DNA of 64,000 nucleotides from Phlebotomus papatasi. Its lineage: Eukaryota; Arthropoda; Insecta; Diptera; Psychodidae. The position numbers and the translations under genes were made by a program. Location of the stretch: assembly GCF_024763615.1 (NCBI RefSeq), contig NC_077222.1:100101417-100165416 (forward strand). The letters run 5' to 3'. The notes beneath the pieces were generated by a model. The model worked only from the letters and a program-made list of their open reading frames with translations, did not search any database and was not told the DNA's origin. Each line of letters starts with the position of its first letter. The stretch's first letter is position 1. Of the stretch, positions 26,083-38,544 are shown piece by piece.

Positions 26083-26987
26083 ATATCGTCAGTTAAATCA
26101 GCCTTTATCGTAACTTCATTTTTGCGATTTTGAGATATATACATATTTGGAATCAGCGTAATTTTGTTTATTAAACGGACTTGTGAAAAAGAAACTTTTA
26201 TAAGCCCAATAAAAATTATTTTAAATAAAAATTATCGTAAGTGCTCTTAATTAAGAAAAATTTATCAGAATTTGTCGTAACTTCCATTTTTGGGGAAGTT
26301 ACGACAAATTTCCATACAAAATTTTCAATAATCAGCATTTGCCGTAACTTCTTTTGCTCACTTACGTGGCTTGTAATTTGCAGCAAAATTGCAATATTTC
26401 TCAATAAAATGTTTACAAACTCATCCAAATATCGAAAGACAGTGCGAATAGTGTAACATGAAATCATTTTAATTCAATATTTGCGAGAAAAAAGTGAGAA
26501 AAAATCCCTACCCATCTGTCATTAATTCAAAACAAAACAAGCGACGTGGCGCACAAAATTTATTCAATAAAACTTATGAAATAAAAGCTTTTAGGGACAG
26601 GGATAAGAGTATTATTGACTAATTTAAACAAATAAAGGCGCTTATTATCACTAGAATAATTCAAATTGATATAATGCATTTTAGAAAATTGTCGTAACTT
26701 CCAGAATCTCCATACATTGGAAGTTACGGCTTTATAAACGATGGAAGTTACGACAAAATATTATTGTGTTTCTTCTAACATATTTCTCAATATTGCAGCT
26801 TTTAAATAATTTTATAAATATTTTCTCGAGTTAACTTACAGTTTATTAGTGCCACTTTTATTATTTTTACTCAAAAGTATCGCATTCGGGGCTCATTTTT
26901 AAGAAAAATAATATTGAACTGAAAATTTCGTCTCCTGAAAAGTTGTCAAAAGGAAGTTACGACAAATGCTGATTTAACTGACGATAT
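26083..26987. mobile_element. 905-bp TIR element with repeated CGTAACTTCC sites
   Basis: Left ATATCGTCAGTTAAATCAGC and right GCTGATTTAACTGACGATAT are inverted, followed inward by CGTAACTTC/GAAGTTACGAC. The same box recurs in both orientations near 26280, 26300, 26345, 26695 and 26720, forming several internal hairpins. Flanking open frames are chance products of the palindromes. Confidence 0.85.
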
Positions 26988-28064
26988 AGGTAGCTCTACT
27001 ACTGACAAAACCATATGACTTTTAGAAATTACCGATTTTTAAACGTTTTGTATTTTAGCAGAGGTTATGGCGAAGCACTTTTTGATATAGAGGCTGTAGT
27101 GTGAAGTCGGCGGCAGCCATCGTTTGAACACCAATCCCAAAAATTTTTAAACACGGTTACTTTTCAATTTATCTTTCTATAAAGCCGACCTCTTTTATAT
27201 ATATTACATCATGTAAAGTTTGAGTTAATAAATTTATTATTAATATTATTATATTTTGAAAATAATTTACCAGGGCTTTTTGTTGGGAGAAAAATATCGT
27301 TACATAAAAAACTTGGCTTGATTGAGCGTTATCCGGACTCTGTTCCTTTAAATGCAATATGGATGGTTGACTTCCTGATTTTAAACTATGGCCATCCAGG
27401 TAGGAAGACTGGGTCAAAGTTAAATCGAAAATTTCAAAACTCAATATATTCTTAAAGTTGTGTATTGCTCTAAAAAGTCAGAAAAAATTATTTTTTCGAT
27501 TTTTAACTCACTCGTCCTTAAAGGGTTAAAGTTTTAAGAAATTCGAGCAAGTAATATTGAAATTATGGATCTTATTTTTGGGATATTTTCCTTTACCTAC
27601 ACATAGAAAAACATTTCTATGTGTAAACATCTAATTTTCGATTGTCAAATTTGAACCACTTTTGGAGAACCTATTTTTTTAATCGATTTTCTTAAATTTG
27701 GATTTTTTTGAAAGATCTTCAAAATTCCAATCCGGCTGCAATGAACTTAATCCTCTCGTTCATTAATAACTTTCCCGATTTGAGAGCTCTCTCCGGTTGA
27801 GGTTTTACCTTTACCGATTCGAAAGTATATCAGAGAGAACTTACTTAAAAATGCGTTGGAATTTCGAACATTTAAACTGACGAATTACACAAACGTGAGC
27901 AAGTTCATGAAAAGGAGATTTATCTTAATAAAGTTGCTCTTCAGACATTTTGCCTTCCTGAAAATCCACAAAATGACACAAAAATTCAGTTTTTCAAACG
28001 TTTGCACACTGTTGTTAACATTGTTGACAATTGAAGTGTTAGGAATATCGAAATATGAAATGGC

Positions 28065-28190
28065 AGATTAATCAGCGCTAAAGCGGCGAGTATGTGAACT
28101 TGCACTTTACGCTTCCGGTAGATTTTCGAACAGGTTTGCCTTGGCTTTGTCTCTTCGAAAGATTATTACTGCACGGAGCCAATCGGTAAA
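28065..28190 (+). repeat. Interspersed repeat (CGGTAGATTTTCGAAC), copy 1 of 3
   Basis: GCGCTAAAGCGGCGAGTATG..TTCCGGTAGATTTTCGAACA..TTGGCTTTG recurs at about 34075-34190 and 62640-62760 with the same order of words. The preceding 400 bp (27650-28060) also matches parts of 32480-32830. It is old and diverged, of unknown class. Confidence 0.75.
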
Positions 28191-29159
28191 GTACTAACTA
28201 GAATTCAAACTAGAACTTCAACAAGAATCCATTATCTAGGACAGTCTTTTTCCTTCCCCCGTCCGTTTTTCGTCCTCTGCAAAACCGAGATTTTTCTTTC
28301 ATTTTCGAATATGTTTTGGACGTAATCAATGTGAATATTTTGTACTGAGACACATTGCATACCTGTGTCCGAAAAAAATGTCGAAATCAAATTTTCGAAG
28401 ATCAAAGTTTAACCACCTTGTATGGCCTACTTTTCAACCGATTTGCTTAAATATGGATTTTTTTGTTCTTTTACAAACATTCATTCGTACATTTTCGTTT
28501 GTTTGGAAAAACTTTTGCAAACAAATGACAAAATTTTACGAACATTTTTTTTTGTGTTCACGAACATTTACCAACAGTTGTTTGTAAAAGAACAAAATAT
28601 GCTCGTCAAGTGCTCAAGTTACGAACAATTTTTGTGAAAAACAACAAATTTTTACGAACTTTTTTTTGTAAGTTGTACGATTTACGAGCATTTTGTAGAT
28701 CCCCAGTAGGAATTAACAAACATTTACGAATATTTGTGACATTATTTGGAGACCTGTGCAGAAAAGTCTGTAAACATGGTTTTTTTTAATTACAAAATCT
28801 TGCCATATTCTTGCATTACTTTGGCTAAAAAAATTACATCATCGCCGTCTTATGCCTACGCTAAAAAAATGCCTTGTAAAATTAAAAAGAAAAGTTTGTC
28901 AAAAGGATGTTCTTCCACATAGAATGTGGAAAAAATTTGTCAAATCAGCGCCCAGCTGTATTTTGTTAAAAGTTTGTCAAAAGGATGTTTTTCTATATAA
29001 AATGCGAGTAAAAGTTTTATAAAATTGGTAAATTACATCTTTCTGACAACATTTTGATATAAACCATTTTTCTTTTTGACAAGATATTTTTTTCCAGAGT
29101 AGAAAGTCTCACGGCTTAAACCGAGATACGGTTAGTGGTAAACTAGTGGGAATGCAGTC

Positions 29160-29570
29160 TAACGGCGTTATCACACTTGCACATTAAAATTTTAATGTGA
29201 TTCACATTAATTGTCGCTTGTGATCGTCCAAATACGTTATTTGTGTCTTTGAGTCACTTAATATTTGGGGTTTTTCTATTTATTGATAAACAAGTGGACT
29301 TGGCCTGAAAAAATAAGTTTAAATTTACCTAAAGCATAAATATTTTTCACATTAAAAAATTAAAGAGAAAATCGCATTAATTTTTCGCATTAATGCTATA
29401 AATCAATTTATATCAAATTTTGCGGGCAAAGTCTACCTTTTTATCGACAAATAGATCAAATTTTGAATATAAAATGATTCAAACACACAAATTACACATT
29501 TGGACTCTCACCAGCGACAATTAATGTGAATTATATTAAAATTTTAATGCGCAAGTGTGATAATGCCGTA
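29160..29570. mobile_element. TA-flanked element with ~60-bp TIRs (TAACGGCGTTATCACACTTG)
   Basis: 411 bp. The left arm TAACGGCGTTATCACACTTG..TTAATTGTCGC is mirrored at 29512-29570 (GCGACAATTAATGTGAA..GATAATGCCGTA). It ends only ~400 bp before the first Fas1 coding exon seen here. Confidence 0.87.
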
Positions 29571-29965
29571 ACATTATATTGATGATAATTTCGTTAAGCC
29601 GTCTCTCGGCTTAAGTCGTACTTGTGTCCAGCACATTAGTCTTCATTATAAGACCCTTGTGCAAACGATCTTAATTGATATTGTTTGAATTGGACAAAAA
29701 ATCTGCCCATAATCCACGACTTTTCCCTAAATTTTGTCTCATATCCTCTCTATTGTGATGTTTGTTTGCCATCGGAAGAGACAAGACGCGTCTCTTTTAT
29801 TATACTGAAAGGGCTAGATTGAATTACATTTGGTAGTGATCAATCTTTCTCAATATTTCAGCTGTCCAGGCTCAAGTTCATGCATAAACCCATACAAGTT
29901 ACATTATTCTATTGAGAAATGTTTACCGAGGAGGACTACAATTTCTATTCTCTTTTCACTTTCAG

Positions 29966-30098
29966 TTTTATTCATTATTGGAAAGGAATCAAATTGCAAA
30001 CACGGCCCTCAACTTCCGGGCATTGACACTCTTTGCACCAACCAATAAAGCATTCCAGCGCTATTTTGGGAATAAGACGTATGTCCTGTACCACATGT
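29966..30098 (+). CDS. Fas1: Fasciclin I, coding exon a (FAS1 domain 1, N-terminal half)
   Basis: Encodes 44 residues plus one base, starting FYSLLERNQ and ending VLYHM. It carries the FAS1 H1 box (TLFAPTNKAFQRY) and a possible N-glycosylation sequon NKT. The acceptor is a pyrimidine-rich tract ending TTTCAG at 29965; the donor is GTAAG at 30099. The exon starts in phase 0 and ends in phase 1, matching the next exon across a 112-bp intron. Fasciclin I is a GPI-anchored homophilic adhesion protein on subsets of insect axons; the identification rests on remembered similarity to the Drosophila protein across all nine segments. The preceding exon is not visible. A second AG at 29861 opens a frame with an early stop and no conserved residues, so it was not used. 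Confidence 0.93.
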
Positions 30099-30210
30099 GT
30101 AAGTTTGCCATCATCGCAAGATAATGAGAACATCTCGAGATTGATACAATTTGTGGAGTCTGCACTTGTGACTATTTTTTTTCTTCATCCTCATTCATGT
30201 GTATTTATAG

Positions 30211-30392
30211 TAACTGTGGCAAATACTTTGGAGCAATTGAAACCATCTGTGACTTCAGACATGGAAGGAAATCCACCATTGTACATAACGAGAAGACGAC
30301 ACCAGAACATAGATCAGATATTTGTCAATAATGCGCTAATTATAAAGTCAAGATCGAATGTGCAGCTCATTAACAAGGAGGGGAAGAAACAA
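30211..30392 (+). CDS. Fas1: Fasciclin I, coding exon b (FAS1 domain 1, middle)
   Basis: The acceptor is TTTATAG at 30210 and the donor is CAA|GTAAGT. Its 182 bases complete the split codon left by exon a and end in phase 0. The product contains EGNPPLYITRRRHQ and IFVNNALIIKS, the central beta-strands of the first FAS1 repeat, and ends KEGKKQ just before the H2 box. It is followed by a 4.9 kb intron full of repeats. Confidence 0.93.
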
Positions 30393-31722
30393 GTAAGTGT
30401 TCATTAGCATTCAAAAGACCATTACTCTTTTAGTTATATTGGCTTCTTGAAATATTAATTATAACCAACAAAATGATAATTTGTTGAAGAGGGAATTGCT
30501 TGGTGCATTCGAAGATGCCGAAAAGGGGTAGAATGTACCAGAAGCTTACACGTGTGCACCAGTTTAAATCTCATTTTAAAATATTTCCCGCAAAGTAAAG
30601 CTCATCAGAATTTCTGTTCTTTGTCAGTATCTTTTGATGCTAAAAATCCTCTGTTGTGAATTTTCTTGCCACTCTAGAGAAATATTCTGCAACAGAGAAA
30701 TCTGAAGCAATAATATTTCTATCTGAGATAAATCCCATGATAAAGGATGTTTCTGCAAAATTGCATTATGCGGTAACACGTGGCACAACAAAAGAACTGA
30801 ATATACCCCAAATTGCAAACAAGAAATCAAATAATATGAGAAAATTGAAAAATCTATCATTCATGAAGTCTGGAAATGGGTATACAGCAAATTGCAATCT
30901 TCAGTCCTGCTACAGCAGCAAGCAATTAATTTATTGTTTTTTCTTCTGCGCTTGCATTTCCGGCACCATTTGACTGACTTTTTCTTTTTTTGTGACGCTG
31001 TCGTATGAATATTTGGAAGAATGTAAAACACTTGTATACAGAATTTTCTAAATCTTTTGAATTTTTGTCACGAAGACTATAAAAATGTGATTTAACTCGT
31101 CAGATTAGGCAGTGTGTTGTTTTAAAAATCATTATCTGACAAAGACTTATGCTATTTATGCGTTAATCCATTTTATGAGTCTCTTTTTTTTGTACTGATA
31201 CTATATTATGAGTTAGACAAGGGATTTTACGATTTAAAATCAATTTAAGGGTCTTAAGATTAATTGATTTTCCAATATTTATACCGTCATTCTTAAAGAG
31301 TTTACAATAAGACACAATTCATGAACGATTTTCATTAACTTGTGAAATTTTAATCTAATTTTCACATTATGCGAGAAAATATGAAAGATCGTAATTACCG
31401 TGCAACTTTAATAGTGTAAAACACTATTCAAAAAGATGGAAGATTTCAGAATAATGGCAAACTTTTGAACCTGAGATAACCAAAATTTAAGTCAAAAGGT
31501 TAATTAGAACCGAAAATATAGTATTTAAATAAAAATATAAGTATTTTTTTTATTTAATAGGTATAATCTGCGGCTAATATACTAAAATTTGAACCCGTTT
31601 GGAAATTTTTCTTTTTAATAATAGTGCCTCTAGCGGCAGTTTTACAAACTTCTGATGTCGAAAGGGAAATGGCATTTCGTGAGAGCTTTCCGAAACGCCC
31701 TCACTTTTTAAATTCTGACAAT

Positions 31723-31938
31723 TAGGGCAAACTGGGATACCACCAAACACGGGGTAGCACCAAACACTGCGATTTTTTAATCAGATATTTGACTTCAGAG
31801 GACAAGACTTATAGAAATTTAAAGGCATTATAGGGATACTTGTCCACTAAAGAAATGGTCGAGATAGTCCAAGTAGTTTAGAAATAAAAATTAGTGTTTG
31901 GTGCTGCCCCGTATTTGGTGGTACCCCAGTTTCCCCTA
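31723..31938. mobile_element. TA-flanked MITE, family C, copy 2
   Basis: 216 bp, TAGGGCAAACTGGGATACCA to GGTGGTACCCCAGTTTCCCCTA region, with CACCAAACACGGGGTAGCAC duplicated near the left end. The interior is nearly identical to 17076-17279. Confidence 0.92.
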
Positions 31939-32117
31939 GAACCGGAGTTATGGCCATTTTAATAACTTTTTTTGGACCCTTATAGCTGTGGTCAGGGGGG
32001 TCAGGGAACCTTAACTTTGCTACTGCTCGAAGCTCTAAGACCCAGCTATAACATACTAAAATTTGAACCCAATTGATACCATAGGGGCGGAGCTTTTTGT
32101 AAAACAAAAAATGGTGG

Positions 32118-32341
32118 TACAGTAGACTCTCCCTCAATCGGCCATATGGAGCAAAATGTCATTCGTATTATCGAGAGATTTGGGCGTCAAAGTCATTGTA
32201 AATTCTACAAAAAACGCTCAAATATAAAGAATCACAATAAAATATGAGGAACTTCAACGAATTTGAGCAAATTTGCTTCAAAATTAAGCCTGAAAAATTG
32301 ACAACAAAATTTTTTGCCCGATTGAGTGAGAGTCTACTGTA
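32118..32341. mobile_element. MITE with TACAGTAGAC..GTCTACTGTA ends, copy 2
   Basis: 224 bp, TACAGTAGACTCTCCCTCAA to GAGTGAGAGTCTACTGTA, with CATATGGAGCAAAATGTCAT matching CATATGGGACCGAAATGTCA of copy 1. It lacks roughly 120 internal bases found in copy 1. Confidence 0.86.
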
Positions 32342-33136
32342 TTCAAAATGGCGGAGGATTGCAAATTTATAAAGATGTCCAAGTATTTGGACATCCTGGA
32401 TTACCTAAATTTTGGATATTTTTGAAGATCATGAAATTGGCTTCCTTCAAGTTACGTTGCAAAAGGAGTTAGACCCATATACTCCTATTAATTCAGGAAA
32501 CCGTTCGGGAATCTATAAGTGTCTCATTTGAAAAGTGAATTTTTGGCAATAATGACATCTCCCTTATTTCCCTCCAAAACCATATTTTCTAGTTTATTCC
32601 AAAACCGACTCATAGATTTTTTTCATTTTTGAATATGTTTTGAAGGCAGTCTAGGTGAATATTTCGTTCTTAGACACTTTTGTCTTAAAGACATTTCGAT
32701 AACGAATTTTTGGAGGTCAATGTTAAACCATTTTGTAGGTTCAGGTTTTCAACCAATATGTTCAAATTTTGGCTTTTTTGAAAGACCTTAAAATTTCCAA
32801 CCCGGCTGCGTCAGACCTAATCGATAAAGTACCCGTAAATGGTATAGCTTTCTCAAAATTACTTTTTTGTTTGTTCGTATGCTTATTATTCATCCTGAAA
32901 TGTTCTAAAATTTGCTTTACTTAAGCAATTTTTTATATCGGAATGTTTTTTTTTTTAATTTATGAATCAATTTAATAGGTAGTAAACCGGTTGCACTCAT
33001 AAACCATGCGAGAGCTTTTTGTCGTGACGCTTAGCCATGTCTTTTTGGCTGTAATTAAAAAGTTCTCTTCCTCTTCTCGTTTTAAATTGAGTTTTATTTA
33101 AAGAATTGAGGACCTTCAGAAAGCCATTAAACCCAT

Positions 33137-33387
33137 CACTGAGAGAAATCCGAAAAAGTTAAAATAACATTCCGGAAATGTTTATTTTACCCTGCAGTAT
33201 TGATCCGAAATCGGTGTAAATATTACCCTTTTTAGGTGTATTAGGGGTTAAAGGTACCCTTTTTCATGTTAATTTTACCCTTAATAGGGTGTAAAATTAA
33301 CATTAAAAAATGTTGATATATTTTTACACCTAAAAAGTGTTAAATTTATGAGGAAAAAATGTTAATCGCACCCTCTTTTTCTCAGTG
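33137..33387. mobile_element. MITE with CACTGAGAGAAA ends, copy 2
   Basis: Near-identical in order and length (251 bp) to the copy at 9668-9920, including AACATTCCGGAAATGTTNATT and ACACCTAAAAAGTGTTAAA. The low divergence suggests fairly recent activity. Confidence 0.88.
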
Positions 33388-34659
33388 AATTAAAGTACGC
33401 GACAACTACAATTCTTTTTTTATTAGACTTATTTTATTATTCGTATTTTCTATTGAACAATTATGGATGTTTTTAAATGTTTTCCAGGCATAATTTTTGT
33501 TTAGAGCTTTTGCTTCAAAGTTTGAAGTCTAAACTGAAACAAAGAGTTCATGTCTCAATGTTCTTGTTTCGTTTAAAATTATTTATTCACCGTTTTACAC
33601 TGAAGATTGGCCACTAATGCTTAGTTGGCATTTTTCCTTAACAATTTTTAGTACTTTTCTGTTCTCAAGTGCTTCTGCATAATCGACTTCTCTTTGCGTT
33701 GATTCTTGTCACGACTGTTTTGTTGGATTTAGAACATGGTGAGGGCTAGGGAGAACAGTCAAGATAGGAACTAAAAAATATGTTTAGGAGAAAGATTTGC
33801 CCTTTTTCATTTTTTACTGTTTTTACAAAAATAGCATCATTACTCAATTTTAAATCACATATTACTTTGTGTTGAAAGAAAATCCGTGAGTTGCGGCATA
33901 TGCAAAATTAATTTATAACAAAATGAGTGGCCAAAAGTATTGGAACAGACTAATAAAGTATATTAAATTAATGACTTAATTTTAGATGGCGAAAAAGTAG
34001 CTACTGTATCAAATCCGACCTTTTTGTAGTGGCAGAATAACTAAATTATCAGTTCACGTTAATTTTGACAAACAGCACTAAAGTGGCGAGTAGATTATGT
34101 GAACTTTCCCTTTAGGCTACCAATAGATTTCCGAATAGGTTCGACTTGGCTTTGGCTCTTCGAAAGATTTATTATAAAACGGAGCCATTCAGTAATAATT
34201 TTGTCCGTTTGTTAACTGCAAATTCTGGTATAAGTCTCTGCTTACTTTTTACTAATTTTGATGGTAGGGGAGACCGGCGGAAGGGGGATGGGGGGGGGTG
34301 GGGGTCAATTCACCAAGTTGCAATTTTCATACGATATAAATACGATATATATACTTTGCCGAAAACCGCAAGTCGATATCTCTTTTAGTTTGGGAGCTAT
34401 TAAGCTCCAAAGAGCGACCGGACGGACGGACAGGAACGGTTTTTAGCCATCCATATATTCATGATCAGGAAGTGGCCAAACACATTCTGGCAAAGTTTGA
34501 GGCCGATCGGAGGACATGAGATTTTGTTAGGATTATAGTAGGTGAGATTGTTAAAAATCTCACCTAATATTCATCTTATTACGGTAAAAAGACACTGACC
34601 GTTAAATATATACTGTCACCGCCAAACACTCAATATTATTTTCTGAAATTTACGCATTT

Positions 34660-35087
34660 TAGGGTAAGTGTACCAAATTTCGGCATAGTTGCATGCAAGC
34701 GTCAAAGTCTCAAGTTTGAAATGTAATATTTTAAATACAAATTGATTTTTTTATTCTTTCTTTTGTAAGAATGTTGCTTGGAACCTTGCAAAGAGTTTAC
34801 TCTTTATTTACTCTAAAATCATTCTTAATACATTTTAAAATGAATAAAAATATAGACATAGCTTTGGTGCCCTATTTCGGCCACCTTCATTCTCATAGTT
34901 TCGTGCCCTTCGGGAATTCGCCCAATATCTTTTTCACGTCATCTCGTTTGTCGAACCTACATTTTTTGTTATTCTTTTGCATTGTATAATCTCTAGAGTA
35001 CGTAAAATCCAAAAGTTCATGGAAATTCGAGGAACAAAAAAGGTGGCCGAAATTGCAAGCTGGCCGGAATTTGGCACACTTACCCTA
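34660..35087 (-). mobile_element. pogo-type MITE, family B, copy 2
   Basis: 428 bp, TAGGGTAAGTGTACCAAATT to GGCACACTTACCCTA. The short psq-like frame lies on the minus strand at 34893-34982 (starts MQKNNKKCRFDKRDDVKK, same length and same stop as copy 1). Confidence 0.9.
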
Positions 35088-35332
35088 TATCAATTCTTAT
35101 ATAAAGGCGTAAGGATCGCAAGTAATTAGGCTTGACGGTAAGAGTTTGATTGTCAATGCGTTCTTTCCGTTAAATGTAATCTTAATTTTAAAATTTTGAC
35201 AACAATTTATAAGTGTCAAAATTGACAGAAATTCAAATTGGACCGAATAAAATTCGGTATTCTTCGGCTTTATTTGATTGCGATCAAATAAAGCTTCAAT
35301 GCAGTTTTTAACATCCATTAATTTTCTTACAG

Positions 35333-35741
35333 ATTTTGCATGTGATTGACGATGTTCTGACCCCACTCACAACAATTCCATCATCAACTGTAGATGTTCA
35401 CAATCCGGATGCTTTTCAGTTTCTCACATTTTCCGAAAGTTTAGACATAGGCCACCATAGGGTGAGATCCTATAGGCAGAAAGTGATCATGCATAAGAAG
35501 GAATATCTGTATCAAACTCCAGGAGCGCACACATTCTTGATACCCGTCGAGGAGGGTTTCAAGTCACCACATAGGCCCGATATGATTGATCGCAAAGTCA
35601 TTGATGGGCACATTATACCGAATCGGACGGTATTTACAGCGGCAGCTCCACTGGGTGAACCCCTTCCGACAGCTGCCTTCGAAGACAATTTGAAAGTGTT
35701 GATCACATTCTTTTCCCAGGCAGATGGCAAGAGTGTACGAA
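35333..35741 (+). CDS. Fas1: Fasciclin I, coding exon c (end of domain 1, most of domain 2)
   Basis: The longest exon, 136 codons plus one base. It opens with the H2 box of domain 1 (ILHVIDDVLTPLT) and runs into domain 2: AFQFLTFSE, the H1-like HTFLIPVEEGF and VIDGHIIPNRTVFTAAA. NRT is a candidate glycosylation site. The acceptor is TTTTCTTACAG. The donor is A|GTATGT at 35742, phase 1, followed by a 91-bp intron. Residue order and spacing match the family, and no frameshift or stop is present, so the gene looks functional. Confidence 0.95.
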
Positions 35742-35832
35742 GTATGTAGTATCCAAAAAATGCCATACATATGGCACTCCCGGGAACTTAATCAGCAACT
35801 TGTGATTGTCTTTTTTTCTTTATTCCTTTCAG

Positions 35833-35993
35833 CATATGTTAAGTCACAAACACTCATTGGTGATTCTGTGCATGCTCCTGGAGTGGTTCTGTCGGAAATT
35901 GTGAGAGCTAACATCCCGGTGGAAAATGGGGTGGTGCACTTGATCCAGAGACCATTAGTCATTGTGGACACCAATGTTATTCAATTTCTCGAG
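35833..35993 (+). CDS. Fas1: Fasciclin I, coding exon d (end of FAS1 domain 2)
   Basis: Completes the split codon as Thr, giving TYVKSQTLIGD, then VVLSEIVRANIPVENGVVHL and LVIVDTNVIQFLE, the H2 region of domain 2. The acceptor is CCTTTCAG at 35832; the donor is GAG|GTATGA at 35994, phase 0. The 7.8 kb intron that follows separates domains 2 and 3. Confidence 0.95.
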
Positions 35994-37135
35994 GTATGAA
36001 ACGTTTTTACTCTTTTAGCGTAGGAAATTGTCACTATATCGAGATGAGCTATCATTTGACCACATCGTAAAATCAATAATCCATCCATTTCCACAAATCC
36101 ATTGTTACGATAATATGAAATAGCTATTTTCGCGAAATCCCGTATACTATCCCAATACTATTGAATAATTCAGGAGTTTGTAGCAATATCTCTACGATCT
36201 TGACCCAATATAAATTCATCTACCACACTCAGTTTGATACTATGATAATTTTTCCACATATATGTATATGAATTTGGAGCTTTCTATTGCAAATTACGTA
36301 ATCGAAAAGTGACCTGGAAAATTAATTTCATTCAAAATTGGAAAGAGTTGCTTGAAAAGTTCACGGTTCCCGGGAGCTATAGAGAGACGAATCTATAGTG
36401 CGCTTTTTGGAGTGTTTGAGTAAATTTTAAATTCTATTCCAGGAATTTAAATTCTGAATGCAATGACGTTTTCATTAGCGCAGTTGATTTAGTTTCGGGT
36501 GAAATTCTCGCCGTTGCAGACTCCTTCTTGCTCCACCGGGTGAAGCAGAGAATTCATTAAGAGGAATGCATATATTTGTGAAAGTGAAAAAGAAAATTAG
36601 TTTCATTTATGGTACAATTAAAATCTGTTGTGAACACTTTAAAAGGATAATTTTAAATTCAATCAGAGAAGAAAATAAATGGGGTATCTATTTTCGGGAC
36701 GACTAACAAAATGCATTCACTTTCGATTTAACAGTGGAATATTCCATTAGAAATTTAATTATTCGTTTAATATCTCTATTTTGATATTGTTCTCTTCGTA
36801 TTCTCAGAACTGTTATAGAATAAAAATGTCATAGAGAGTATTAATTTGACTCTTTTTAAACCGGTAATTAGGATAATACCAGGCAATAAATTTGGCGCCA
36901 CATTAATTTTGCCTAACTATCCTGGGGAAATAAATAAAGTCTTGAAAGATTAGCTTCAGTAACCGAAAAATTTCGAAAAAATAAGAACGTCCTGTCAGTT
37001 TGTTGTCAAATTTGTCAAAATGGCCGACGTCTATGTCTTTAAGGCGGGAGCTTTAATTAGGAAGCCAAAAATTCTATTTTTTCCTGATTCTTTTAAGACA
37101 AAGAGACAACCAACCTTCTTGAATTCTTTGTTATA

Positions 37136-38036
37136 TAGGGGAGACTGGGGCAAAAAGTCACAAAACGAATATTTTATTTTTTTACAATCTACCCGAGCAC
37201 CTGCAAAATTTCTAATTAGCACAGTTTTATAGGAAATTTACCGCTCTATAACTCTGTCAAAGCCATTTTCCTCTATTTTGTAAGGAAATATATTTATCGA
37301 GCCGTTATCTAAATGGTAATTTTGTGATCATTCTCAAAAATGCTGAGGCAAATAGTATCAGACATAAAATACTATCACATTTTGATTCGCTTTATTACGG
37401 GATTCCGTAAATTTAAGTAAAATACCTAGATTATATATTTTCATATGAAATTTATTCTTCTACACCTTTGTAAAACACCGTTATGTCTATCTGAGCGAGA
37501 AAAGCGCATTTTAAGCTATTTTACAAAAAACACAAAAGACTGCAAATCGTTTAACCAATGCAAACAACAAGCGGCGACACATAGCATTGACGTTTGTTTT
37601 CACCGTGGAACATCAGAAATTGTTTGGGTTTTTGGTACTTTTTGCTCCATAGTTTTTGTTACTTTTTACCCCAAGTGGCCGCTTTTAATAAAAGGATTTC
37701 TGGAGAAAAGAATTTTTGTAAAATTCTAAAATAGATAGCGGATTCGTATTCAAAGAATATCCAGATAATTTGGGAAATATTCACCAGTGCATCAAATTTA
37801 ATATAAGTAGATAATAATTGATATTTTCTGCACGTAAGATATTTCAAAAATAGGGCTGAAAATTTCGATATTTTTTATTTTCTAAATTCCTTGTTCAAAT
37901 TCTAACAAACTTACGACATTGAAGAAGACTTATGGCGGCTATCTATGGGAAAATTTTAAGCCGCTATCTTATTTATCTTGGAATATATTGAATTTTAAAA
38001 TTTTCGATTTGTGACTTTTTGCCCCAGTCTCCCCTA
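37136..38036. mobile_element. 901-bp TA-flanked TIR element (TAGGGGAGACTGGGGC)
   Basis: Ends TAGGGGAGACTGGGGCAAAA and TTTTGCCCCAGTCTCCCCTA are perfect inverted copies, followed inward by AGTCACAAA/ATTTGTGACT. The interior carries TACTTTTTACCCCAAGTGGC. No transposase is evident. A broken second copy lies at about 39868-42137. Confidence 0.92.
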
Positions 38037-38116
38037 TTTATACGTAAGGGAGTCCGGGGCAGAATTAGCTATCAAATGATATTTTTCATTGCGTATACTT
38101 TGCAAAAAAAAGTATA

Positions 38117-38544
38117 TAGGGTAAGTGTGCCAAATTTTGGCATAGTTGCATGGAAGCGCCAAAGTCTGAAGTTTAAAATGTGATATTTTTAATACAAACT
38201 AATTTTTTTATTACTTCTTTTTAAGGAGCTTTGCTCGGAACTTTGTAGTCAAATTATCGTATTTAGTTTCTCTAAAATCATTCGTAATACATTTTAAAAT
38301 GAATAAAAATCTTGACATAGTTTTGGTGGCCTATTTCGACCACCTTCATTCTCATAGTTCCTTGCCCTTCCGGAATTCTTCGAATGTCTTTTTCACATCA
38401 TCTCGTTTGTCGAAGCGACAGTTTTTGTTATTTTTTAAGTTGTATAACCTCTAGAGTATGCAAAAACTAAAAATTAATGGAAATTCGAGGAACAAAAAAG
38501 TGGTCGGAATTGCAAGCTGGCCGAAATTTCGTACACTTACCCTA
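38117..38544 (-). mobile_element. pogo-type MITE, family B, copy 3
   Basis: 428 bp, the same length as copy 2; TAGGGTAAGTGTGCCAAATT to CGTACACTTACCCTA. The psq-like frame at 38352-38441 has lost its ATG but is otherwise open and ends KKTFEEFRKGKEL-stop. Confidence 0.9.

Larger units (their letters stand above)
1..29965 (+). other. 5' flank or first intron of Fas1, repeat-rich
   Basis: No coding exon could be supported in this 30 kb. The first recognisable coding segment begins at 29966 in the middle of FAS1 domain 1, so a signal-peptide exon must lie upstream. I looked for a short exon with a hydrophobic leader followed by an acidic/basic stretch before the conserved FYSLLE start and did not find one. 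Most of the interval is explained by the mobile elements listed separately. Stretches such as 6000-7800, 10000-11600, 14100-15900 and 20200-21650 show only AT-rich unique-looking sequence with no gene or clear repeat. Confidence 0.7.
30393..35332 (+). other. Fas1 intron between exons b and c (4.9 kb)
   Basis: GTAAGT to ACAG. It holds a TA-flanked MITE at 31723-31938, another at 32118-32341, a CACTGAG-ended MITE at 33137-33387, old interspersed repeats near 32480-33040 and 33650-34200, and a pogo-type MITE at 34660-35087. The stretch 30400-31700 has no recognisable repeat or exon. Confidence 0.85.

Noticed and set aside
26216..26467. Overlapping sense and antisense open frames
   Set aside because: They lie inside the 26083-26987 palindromic element and mirror its hairpins.
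29862..29875. 14-base micro-exon (CTGTCCAGGCTCAA) directly upstream of exon a
   Set aside because: It has an AG before it and a GT after it and is in frame, but the donor GTTCAT is poor and the residues do not match the expected start of the mature protein.
30656..30973. 105-codon open frame in the intron after exon b
   Set aside because: No resemblance to FAS1 or other families I know, no splice sites in phase with exons b and c, and base composition like the rest of the intron. It could be revisited with transcript data.
35512..35974. Antisense open frames across exons c and d
   Set aside because: They are reverse-strand shadows of conserved Fas1 codons.
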